Source: Nitrospirota bacterium
GTDB taxonomy: Bacteria > Nitrospirota > Nitrospiria > Nitrospirales > UBA8639
DNA length: 5,677 nt
Direction: 5' to 3'
Assembly: GCA_003228495.1 (NCBI GenBank)
Contig: QIDY01000195.1
Coordinates: 1-5,677, forward strand
The notes under the pieces were generated by a model. It saw only the letters and a program-made list of their open reading frames with translations, ran no database searches and was not told the origin of the DNA. Positions within the stretch are counted from its first letter, which is position 1. Each line of letters begins with the position of its first letter. Both the position numbers and the translations under genes were made by a program. This document shows positions 1-5,442 of the stretch, piece by piece.

Positions 1-118
1 GACCCCGCGCTGGACCGCGTATGACGCGAAGTTCTTTAACGTCAAGATGCCGGAAGGCACAAAAATGCAGGTCCAGGACCGCGCCTACACTTCACCCATC
101 TGGTACACACCAGGCTAA
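1..118 (+). CDS. C-terminal end of a DUF3604 family protein (partial)
   Basis: The reading frame is open from the window edge (first full codon at base 2) and ends at TAA 116-118, giving 38 visible residues. They include FFNVKMP, then a tail reading RAYTSPIWYTPG. From memory, a closing RAY-(S/T)-SPIWYTP block is characteristic of DUF3604 proteins, large proteins of uncharacterised function that are often found near sulfatase genes. The catalytic or binding part lies outside the window, so nothing can be said about activity. The gene reads towards the sulfatases, and directly after its stop comes DNA that resembles the tail of a lost sulfatase, which suggests that a DUF3604-sulfatase pair once stood here. 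The family call rests on a short tail only. Confidence 0.72.
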   Translation, partial: TPRWTAYDAKFFNVKMPEGTKMQVQDRAYTSPIWYTPG

Positions 119-120
119 CG

Positions 121-278
121 GCTGGCTTGCATGTTGGCGGGGCAACACCTGGATCTTCTCTGTGAACCCGGATCATAGAGATGACAGGACTGTGCGTTCT
201 ACAAACCTGCCCAACAATTGAGGTACTAAGCGGTTTATTGGGAAGCTGGACAAGGTCGTTATTACACTTTTGGACTGA
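121..278 (+). pseudogene. Decayed C-terminal remnant of an arylsulfatase
   Basis: Frame 3 between the stop at 219-221 and TGA 276-278 encodes RFIGKLDKVVITLLD. This closely matches the C-terminal strand YTGELDKVVVRL of the intact sulfatase at 843-3251 (its residues about 772-783), with seven of twelve positions identical and the rest mostly conservative. Further upstream, in frame 1 (121-165), GLHVGGATPGSSL resembles the preceding FDVGIDAGTPVS of the same protein (residues about 751-762). The two pieces are in different frames and stops fall between them, as expected for a decayed gene. The position of the second stop, just after the last beta strand, fits the usual end of this family. The downstream piece is the stronger evidence; the upstream match and the exact left boundary are uncertain. 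Confidence 0.55.
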
Positions 279-282
279 GCAG

Positions 283-630
283 ATGTGTATCCGAATTCTT
301 ACGGGGCAGGCAGGCTTGTGTTTCATGGGTCTGCTTGCTCTGGTTGTGGTGGCCCTCGAAAACCGGGTTGGGGCGCAACCGCTCAACTCCCAAAATTCTT
401 CCGGGCCGGCGTTGAGAAATGCAGCGCGTGATGGGCGCATTGAAATGGTGCGGTCTAGTCTCGATAAAGGCACAAGGCCCGATGCGCCGGACCCTGACGG
501 CCGCACCGCACTCATGATGGCGTCATACAACGGCCATTTCGAGACGGTTCGTCTTTTACTGGAACATGGCGCGAAAATCGGTCTTCAGGATCAATTCGGA
601 CGCACTGCCCTCATGTATGCGGCCTCGTAA
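283..630 (+). CDS. Short secreted ankyrin-repeat protein, probably truncated
   Basis: This is a 115-residue ORF. Residues 1-32 look like a signal peptide: a short basic start (MCIR), then a hydrophobic core GLLALVVVAL ending near VGAQ. From about residue 41 come ankyrin repeats: a first helical pair (ALRNAARDGRIEMVRSSLDKG), one canonical repeat (DGRTALMMASYNGHFETVRLLLEHGA), and the opening of another (FGRTALMYAAS). The protein stops after AAS, in the first helix of that repeat, and the TAA abuts a palindromic element at 631, so the natural C-terminus has probably been lost. The frame is open back to an ATG at 181, but that stretch overlaps the sulfatase remnant. ATG 283 gives a sensible signal peptide, and ATG 325 is a further alternative. 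None has a convincing Shine-Dalgarno site. Ankyrin repeats usually bind proteins; the partner is unknown and the ORF may not be functional. Confidence 0.6.
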   Translation: MCIRILTGQAGLCFMGLLALVVVALENRVGAQPLNSQNSSGPALRNAARDGRIEMVRSSLDKGTRPDAPDPDGRTALMMASYNGHFETVRLLLEHGAKIGLQDQFGRTALMYAAS

Positions 631-695
631 TGGTGCCAGACTTGATTAATTTCAAGAAAAGACAGTGTTAATAAACTTAGCCAAGTCTGACACCA
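631..695. repeat. 65-bp element with 14-bp terminal inverted repeats
   Basis: The left arm TGGTGCCAGACTTG (631-644) and the right arm CAAGTCTGACACCA (682-695) are inverted copies with one mismatch, enclosing an AT-rich 37-bp centre. The TGGTGYCAGACTTG type of end recalls REP/Y1-transposase-associated palindromes and small non-autonomous elements, but this is a resemblance from memory. The left end immediately follows the TAA of the ankyrin ORF, whose last repeat is incomplete, so insertion probably truncated that gene. I see no clear target-site duplication. As RNA it would form one long hairpin and could act as a weak terminator. Confidence 0.6.
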
Positions 696-829
696 ATACT
701 CGCACCCCTGTCAACGCTTCGCAGCCGTGGTTACCCACGACTACGCATGACTCGGAGGCGTTGTGGCTCGCTAAGACTTCAACGTTCAAGACTTTCACTG
801 TAACACCTTGCCGGTTTTGACCGGCGCAC
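696..829 (+). other. Non-coding leader upstream of sulfatase 1 with two hairpins
   Basis: No convincing ORF is visible. Two compact hairpins can be drawn: CGTGG-TTAC-CCACG at 726-739 and GCCGG-TTTTGA-CCGGC at 810-825. The second ends four bases before the AGGAGG site, so it could affect ribosome access. The segment begins at the end of the inverted-repeat element and ends at the ribosome binding site. It could be a 5' untranslated region, the remainder of an inserted element, or both. I do not recognise a named riboswitch or RNA family. Confidence 0.35.
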
Positions 830-835
830 AGGAGG
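830..835 (+). promoter_or_regulatory. Ribosome binding site of sulfatase 1
   Basis: A perfect AGGAGG lies seven bases before ATG 843. It fixes this start, which also places a good signal peptide at the N-terminus. Confidence 0.85.
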
Positions 836-842
836 CCGAAGA

Positions 843-3251
843 ATGAAAAGAATGGTTTCATGGAAAACGTTTACTGTAGCAGTAGTAGCCGTATTGACCG
901 TGTGGCTGGCAAGTCCGGGAGTCTTTGCGGCCGGAACCGAAAGCGAATCGTTCAAGAAATACGGTCAGGAATTCAAAGGCAAAATCGCCGAGTCCTACAA
1001 GGATTCCAAGGAATGGTGGCCCCCTACACCCAAACCGCCAGCCGGTACGCCCAATGTCATCATCTTTCTGCTCGATGATACGGGTTTCGCACATCTAGGT
1101 TCATTCGGGGGGCAGATTGATACTCCCAACATCGATCAACTTGCAGAAAACGGCTTGCGTTACAACAACTTTCACACCACGGCGCTCTGTTCTCCGTCAC
1201 GTGCAGCACTCATGGCCGGGCGCAATCACCACAGAATCGGTTTGGGCTCTCATTCTCTGACGGCAATGGGATTTCCCGGGTACAACGCATTTCCGCCGGA
1301 GTCCGGGAAGTCGATTGCAAATCATATGAGCAAAGCCGGGTTTGTGAACTACGCCATCGGCAAATGGGACCATACGCCACTGTATGAGGTCTCCGAATCC
1401 GGTCCGTTCGACCGTTGGCCGAGTGGAGAAGGATTTGACCACTATTACGGTTTTATGGCAGGTGATGCCGACAACTACCGATCGCTGGTCTGGCGGGATC
1501 ATTATCCCACCGAGGACTGGAAGGACAAGCCCGGATACCATTACAGCGAAGCCATGGCTGACGAGGCCATACGCAACATTACGTCACATCTCTCCGTTTC
1601 ACCGGATCGGCCGTTTATGCTGTTCTGGGCACCGGTTGCCATGCATGCGCCGCATCAGGCACCTAAAGAGTATATCGAAAAATACAAAGGCAAGTTCGAC
1701 ATGGGCTGGGACAAAACCCGTGAGATCATTCATCAGAAACAACTCAAAATGGGCATCATCCCCCCGGAGACCAAGCTGACAAAACGCTCCAAAGCGCTCC
1801 CCGCCTGGGATAGTTTGAGTGCAGACGAGAAGAAACTTTACGCACGTCAGATGGAAGTATTCGCCGCGATGCTCGATCACGTTGATGCGCAGATCGGGCG
1901 TATCATCGATACGCTAAAGCGAACCGGCCAACTCGACAACACCCTGATTTTTGTAACTTCGGACAACGGCTCTTCCGCAGAAGGGGGCCTGAGCGGGACT
2001 TTCAATGAAACGTTTGTGCTCAATGGTCTGCAGACTCCGCTTGAAGCCAATATGCAGCATCTTGATGAATGGGGCGGCCCCTCCACATACGCGCACTTCC
2101 ACGCTGCCTGGGCGTTGGCGGGGAATACCCCGTTTCAATATTTCAAGCAGGTCGTCCATCGCGGCGGAATCCAGGATGCGCTTGTGGTTCACTGGCCGGC
2201 CGGTATCAAGGCCAAAGGCGAGATACGCAACCAGTACCATCACATCATCGACATCGGTGCGACGATTCTTGAAGTGACTCAAACACCTTTTCTGAAAACG
2301 TTGGACGGCGAAGAGCAGATGGATCTGGACGGAGTGAGCATGGCCTATTCATTCGACGACGCCAAAGCTAAAACCAGACACCCCGAGCAGTACTACGAAC
2401 TCTTTGGAAACCGTGGCATCTACCAGGACGGCTGGAAGGCGGTCACGATTCATGGTGATCGCATGCCATGGTTCTTGGGCAAGACCGCACTTTTTGAGAA
2501 TGATGTGTGGGAACTCTACCATGTTGACGAGGATTTCTCCGAGGCAGTCAATGTGGCTGAAAAGTACCCGGGAAAACTGAAGGAAATGAGAAAACGCTGG
2601 GATGAATTGGCATGGAAGAACAACGTGTTTCCTCTGCACGATGATATGATACAGCGTATAACCAAACAACAAAACCGCTTGTTCGGCGATAAGAAGGAAT
2701 TCGTATATTACTATCCGGGAGCCCAACGGATCGCCGAAAAGGCATCGCCTCCGGTGAAGGGGCGGTCCCACAGCATAGAGACGACGCTGGATCTCACCGG
2801 AAAAGAGGAAGGCGTCATTGTCGCCTGTGGCGCATTCACAGGCGGATACACCCTCTTCATCAAGGACAACAAGGTGTATTACGATTACAACTATTACAAC
2901 GGCCTGTATTACACGATGGAATCGCCGAAACTCGGCACCGGAAAAGTCGATATCAAATTCAACTTCATCGAAAAGGTGGGGAAGAAGAAAAGCCTCCCCG
3001 GCGGTAAAGGAGAACTTTATGTCAATGGCAAGAAAGTGGCCGAGGTGGATATGCCCGAAATGCATATTTCCACATTCTCTCTGTCCGAGACCTTTGATGT
3101 GGGCATCGATGCCGGAACACCGGTAAGCAACAAGTACCGGGTCAAGAACCACTATCCGTATACCGGAGAACTGGATAAGGTGGTTGTCCGATTGACAGGT
3201 AAAGATGAGTACCAAGATCCGAAGGAAGCGGCAGTTATAGAGTCGAACTAA
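843..3251 (+). CDS. Exported type I sulfatase (arylsulfatase family, CSPSR type) with C-terminal beta domain
   Basis: This 802-residue protein is predicted to hydrolyse sulfate esters in the periplasm. Residues 1-30 form a signal peptide (MKR, hydrophobic TVAVVAVLTVWLA, then VFAA). The sulfatase domain starts near residue 70 with the metal-binding pair D78-D79. C116 in CSPSRAALMAGR is the residue normally converted to formylglycine. K174 begins the usual K-x-H motif, but here it reads GKWDHTP, with D176 where His is standard and a His next to it. H271 (APHQAP), D374-N375 (SDNG) and K435 (YFKQ, before HRGG) complete the expected active site. Residues about 640-785 form a beta-rich C-terminal domain ending in YTGELDKVVVRL, typical of the long arylsulfatase subfamily of about 750-800 residues. 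The substrate is unknown. A hairpin terminator follows at 3267, so it is probably transcribed alone. Family assignment is secure; arylsulfatase specificity is by family name only. Confidence 0.95.
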   Translation: MKRMVSWKTFTVAVVAVLTVWLASPGVFAAGTESESFKKYGQEFKGKIAESYKDSKEWWPPTPKPPAGTPNVIIFLLDDTGFAHLGSFGGQIDTPNIDQLAENGLRYNNFHTTALCSPSRAALMAGRNHHRIGLGSHSLTAMGFPGYNAFPPESGKSIANHMSKAGFVNYAIGKWDHTPLYEVSESGPFDRWPSGEGFDHYYGFMAGDADNYRSLVWRDHYPTEDWKDKPGYHYSEAMADEAIRNITSHLSVSPDRPFMLFWAPVAMHAPHQAPKEYIEKYKGKFDMGWDKTREIIHQKQLKMGIIPPETKLTKRSKALPAWDSLSADEKKLYARQMEVFAAMLDHVDAQIGRIIDTLKRTGQLDNTLIFVTSDNGSSAEGGLSGTFNETFVLNGLQTPLEANMQHLDEWGGPSTYAHFHAAWALAGNTPFQYFKQVVHRGGIQDALVVHWPAGIKAKGEIRNQYHHIIDIGATILEVTQTPFLKTLDGEEQMDLDGVSMAYSFDDAKAKTRHPEQYYELFGNRGIYQDGWKAVTIHGDRMPWFLGKTALFENDVWELYHVDEDFSEAVNVAEKYPGKLKEMRKRWDELAWKNNVFPLHDDMIQRITKQQNRLFGDKKEFVYYYPGAQRIAEKASPPVKGRSHSIETTLDLTGKEEGVIVACGAFTGGYTLFIKDNKVYYDYNYYNGLYYTMESPKLGTGKVDIKFNFIEKVGKKKSLPGGKGELYVNGKKVAEVDMPEMHISTFSLSETFDVGIDAGTPVSNKYRVKNHYPYTGELDKVVVRLTGKDEYQDPKEAAVIESN

Positions 3252-3444
3252 TGCATGAAGAGTAAAAAGCCCCGCCCAAAGGGCGGGGCTTCCACGTTCG
3301 TTTTAGTTGAAGTTCAGGATCGAGCAGATCGACAGTCAAATCTGCGTGTTCTTTTTTTAACAGCGTGCTTTTCCAGACTTGGCGGGGGCCAAACAGAAAG
3401 AAGCTCTTTTTGGGCAATTGATTCTCTAACGTTCTTGTATACAT
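3235..3444 (-). pseudogene. N-terminal fragment of an AAA/DUF4143-type ATPase
   Basis: Read on the minus strand from ATG 3444, the peptide starts MYTRTLENQLPKKSFFLFGP and continues RQVWKSTLLKK, then DLLDPELQLKR. This matches the N-terminus of the AAA_14/DUF4143 ATPase family, whose members are normally about 380-450 residues and start with a Walker A of the form GPRQVGKST. Two defects are visible. The invariant Walker Gly is Trp (W24, codon at 3373-3375), explainable by one G-to-T change, and family-like sequence ends after R49 (about 3298). From there the frame runs through a GC-rich hairpin to a stop at 3235, inside the end of the sulfatase gene. No ribosome binding site is seen. It is a relic of a gene that has lost nearly all of its body. 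Confidence 0.75.
3267..3291. terminator. GC-rich hairpin terminator, probably bidirectional
   Basis: GCCCCGCCC (3269-3277) and GGGCGGGGC (3281-3289) form a perfect 9-bp stem extended by two A-T pairs, with an AAA loop. It lies 15 bases after the sulfatase 1 stop. On the plus strand the following T content is poor (TTCCACGTTCGTTTT). On the minus strand the stem is followed by TTTTTA, a textbook tail. It can therefore end the sulfatase transcript and shield it from leftward transcription, and it may originally have served a leftward gene. Confidence 0.8.
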
Positions 3445-3447
3445 AAA

Positions 3448-3479
3448 TGTTAATAGACCGTGTCTATTATCTATTAACA
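3448..3479. promoter_or_regulatory. AT-rich nested palindrome, operator-like
   Basis: TGTTAATAGA (3448-3457) is perfectly inverted as TCTATTAACA (3470-3479). Inside it, TAATAGAC (3451-3458) is inverted as GTCTATTA (3462-3469). The heptamer TCTATTA thus occurs three times in 32 bp, twice in one orientation and once in the other. It sits just upstream of the ATG of the leftward ATPase fragment, where a dimeric repressor or the promoter of that gene would be expected. The function is inferred from symmetry and position only. Confidence 0.45.
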
Positions 3480-3494
3480 ATAAAAATGCCCTGT

Positions 3495-3517
3495 TTTTAT
3501 TTGGTGCTCCAATAAAA
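3495..3517. repeat. AT-rich hairpin
   Basis: TTTTATTTGG and CCAATAAAA pair over nine bases with one bulged T and a TGCT loop. Its role is unclear; it could be a weak terminator or part of the repeat cluster that follows. Confidence 0.35.
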
Positions 3518-3520
3518 GAT

Positions 3521-3659
3521 CCTCCACCTCAAGCGGTCGGGGTATTCAACAGATCAATGGTTTACAGTTCTCAAATAGATAACCCTGAAGCAAGCTACGG
3601 GGCATTGGGCATCCAGGATGATAAAGAAAGATGGATCCCCGCTAAAAACTTGCGAGGAT
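3521..3659. repeat. Cluster of three degenerate REP-like palindromes
   Basis: Three imperfect palindromes occur in about 140 bp: CCTCCACCTCAAGCGGTCGGGG-type at 3521-3542, CCCTGAAGCAAGCTACGGGG at 3583-3602, and ATCCCCGC...GCGAGGAT at 3635-3659. The first two share C/G-rich arms around an AAGC centre; the third has the complementary CTTGC in its loop region and so appears inverted. This resembles the dispersed extragenic palindromes found in many environmental bacteria. The mismatches in every arm suggest old copies. Together with the ATPase fragment they account for most of the 520-bp gap between the sulfatases; 3660-3759 holds nothing I recognise and no convincing promoter. Confidence 0.5.
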
Positions 3660-3759
3660 GACGGAGAAAGAATGTACAGGCCACCATCAAGTCCACCCTA
3701 CTTGAGTTCTCTTACGGTGCTTGAGAAATGGGACAACGTTTTACACATTTTTGAATTCA

Positions 3760-3766
3760 AAGGAGG
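3760..3766 (+). promoter_or_regulatory. Ribosome binding site of sulfatase 2
   Basis: AAGGAGG lies five bases before ATG 3772. It decides this start against the in-frame TTG at 3721, which has no such site and would put 17 non-signal residues ahead of the signal peptide. Confidence 0.85.
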
Positions 3767-3771
3767 AGAAC

Positions 3772-5328
3772 ATGAGACGTTTTTATCACACGCCGCCTCT
3801 CATCATAGGCATGGTTCTCACATTAGGAATGATCGCTCCTGTGTGGGCACAAGACAAACCCAACATCCTGGTCATCTGGGGGGATGACGTCGGGCAGTCG
3901 AACATCAGTGCTTATACGAAAGGAGTCATGGGGTATCGGACACCGAATATCGATCGGATTGCCAACGAAGGCATGATCTTCACCGATTATTACGGGGAGC
4001 AATCCTGTACGGCAGGCCGCTCGTCGTTTATCACGGGCCAAAGCGTGTTTCGTACCGGACTCAGTAAAGTCGGCTTGCCCGGCGCCGAACTTGGCCTCCA
4101 AGCAGAAGATGCCACCATCGCGGAAGTGCTGAAACCCATGGGGTACGCCACCGGCCAATTCGGCAAAAATCATCTGGGAGATAAGGATGAGCATCTACCC
4201 ACCAATCATGGGTTCGACGAATTCTTCGGAAATCTCTATCATCTCAATGCGGAGGAAGAGCCTGAACTTCCGGACTATCCGAATCCCAAGGAATATCCGA
4301 ATTTCGCAAAACGATTCGGTCCACGCGGCGTGATTCATTCCTATGCCGATGGCAAAATCGAAGATACGGGTCCGTTGACCAAGAAACGCATGGAAACCGT
4401 TGACGATGAGACCGTCGATGCGGCCATTGACTTCATCGATCGCCAACACAAAGCCAAAAAGCCCTTCTTTGTCTGGTGGAATGGCACACGGATGCATTTC
4501 CGCACGCATGTGAAAGCCGAACTCCGTGGGATTTCCGGTCAAGACGAGTATAGCGACGGCATGGTCGAGCATGATATGCATGTGGGAAAGCTGCTAAAAA
4601 AACTGGATGACCTTGGAATTGCGGACAATACCATTGTCTTCTATTCCACCGACAATGGCCCGCATATGAACACCTGGCCCGATGCTGCGATGACGCCATT
4701 CCGGGGAGAAAAGAATACCAACTGGGAAGGCGGCTGGCGGGTGCCGGCCATGGTCAAATGGCCGGGCAATATTAAACCCGGCTCGGTGTCGAACGAGATC
4801 ATGCACCATATGGATTGGCTGCCGACCTTTGCGGCTATCGCGGGCGATTCGGATATCAAGAAGAAGCTGTTGAAGGGGCATAAGGCTGGAAACAAAACGT
4901 TCAAGGTTCACTTGGATGGGTACAATTTCCTCCCGCATCTTATGGGAAAGCAAAAGAAAGGAAGCCGGGACGAAATTTTTTACTTTACCGACGATGGCGA
5001 TCTCAGTGCGTTGCGCTATCGAGACTGGAAATTGATTTTTTTACAACAACGAGTGGAACGGACCTTTGAAATTTGGGCCAACCCGTTCACACCATTACGG
5101 GCTCCATTGATCTTTAACCTGCGACGGGATCCCTATGAGCGGGGTCAAATCACCTCCAATACCTATTGGGACTGGATGCTTGATCATCTCTTTCTGCTGG
5201 TTCCGGCACAAACATATGTGGGGGAATTCCTGGCCACTTTCAAGGATTATCCGCCCCGTCAAAAGGCGGCCAGCTTTAGTCTGGATCAAGTGATGGAAAA
5301 ACTGCAAACCGGCGGCGGCTCGCACTAA
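3772..5328 (+). CDS. Exported type I sulfatase (CTAGR type)
   Basis: This 518-residue protein is predicted to be a periplasmic formylglycine-dependent sulfatase. Residues 1-27 form a signal peptide (MRR, hydrophobic LIIGMVLTLGMIA, then VWAQ). The catalytic domain opens with PNILVIWGDD, where D38-D39 bind the metal. C79 in SCTAGR is the formylglycine site, with Ala in place of the usual Pro; C-x-(P/A)-x-R is an accepted maturation motif. K132 and H134 (GKNHLG), H242 (RMHF), D294-N295 (TDNG) and K314 (RGEKNTNWEGGWRVP) complete an intact active site. After residue 400 come the usual C-terminal strands (LRYRDWKLIF, PLIFNLRRDPYE). Length is normal for a single-domain sulfatase, and there is no extra beta domain like that of the upstream gene, so the two belong to different subfamilies and are not a recent duplication. 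A strong terminator follows. The substrate is unknown. Confidence 0.95.
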   Translation: MRRFYHTPPLIIGMVLTLGMIAPVWAQDKPNILVIWGDDVGQSNISAYTKGVMGYRTPNIDRIANEGMIFTDYYGEQSCTAGRSSFITGQSVFRTGLSKVGLPGAELGLQAEDATIAEVLKPMGYATGQFGKNHLGDKDEHLPTNHGFDEFFGNLYHLNAEEEPELPDYPNPKEYPNFAKRFGPRGVIHSYADGKIEDTGPLTKKRMETVDDETVDAAIDFIDRQHKAKKPFFVWWNGTRMHFRTHVKAELRGISGQDEYSDGMVEHDMHVGKLLKKLDDLGIADNTIVFYSTDNGPHMNTWPDAAMTPFRGEKNTNWEGGWRVPAMVKWPGNIKPGSVSNEIMHHMDWLPTFAAIAGDSDIKKKLLKGHKAGNKTFKVHLDGYNFLPHLMGKQKKGSRDEIFYFTDDGDLSALRYRDWKLIFLQQRVERTFEIWANPFTPLRAPLIFNLRRDPYERGQITSNTYWDWMLDHLFLLVPAQTYVGEFLATFKDYPPRQKAASFSLDQVMEKLQTGGGSH

Positions 5329-5350
5329 GATCAGGGAACAGTGTTTCAGA

Positions 5351-5391
5351 AACACCGCGCCCGGCCATGGACCGGGCCCGGTGTTTTTTTT
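5351..5391 (+). terminator. Rho-independent terminator of sulfatase 2
   Basis: AACACCG-C-GCCCGG (5351-5364) pairs with CCGGGC-C-CGGTGTT (5372-5385), giving 13 pairs with one C-C mismatch and a CCATGGA loop, followed by a run of T. The stem starts 22 bases after the sulfatase stop. The AAACAC at its foot (5350-5355) can alternatively pair with GTGTTT at 5341-5346. Confidence 0.9.
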
Positions 5392-5442
5392 AATGGCTCG
5401 TCTGACCCAATTCATGCGATTACTCCGTAAAGGAAAAGAGTC

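Noticed and set aside
181..282. N-terminal extension of the ankyrin ORF from the ATG at 181
   Set aside because: The extra 34 residues overlap the sulfatase remnant in another frame, have no clear ribosome binding site and would bury the signal peptide.
2349..3215. 288-residue open frame on the minus strand inside sulfatase 1
   Set aside because: It lies opposite the well-conserved sulfatase coding frame, has no recognisable motif or ribosome binding site, and its composition is that of an antisense shadow.
3521..3659. CRISPR-like array
   Set aside because: The repeated units are palindromes of unequal length and sequence with irregular spacing, with no identical direct repeats.
3702..3750. 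Possible sigma-70 promoter before sulfatase 2 (TTGAGT or TTGAGA with TTACAC-like hexamers)
   Set aside because: No pair with acceptable -10 match at 16-18 bp spacing could be found.
3721..3771. In-frame TTG start giving sulfatase 2 an extra 17 residues
   Set aside because: ATG 3772 has AAGGAGG five bases upstream and starts a standard signal peptide; TTG 3721 has neither.
3618..3887. Open frame of 89 codons running into sulfatase 2 in another frame
   Set aside because: It contains the REP-like palindrome at 3635-3659, shows no family resemblance, and its second half is a frame shadow of sulfatase 2.
4003..4020. Loss of the sulfatase signature in sulfatase 2 because of Ala in CTAGR
   Set aside because: C-x-(P/A)-x-R is known to be accepted for formylglycine formation and all other active-site residues are present, so inactivity is not indicated.
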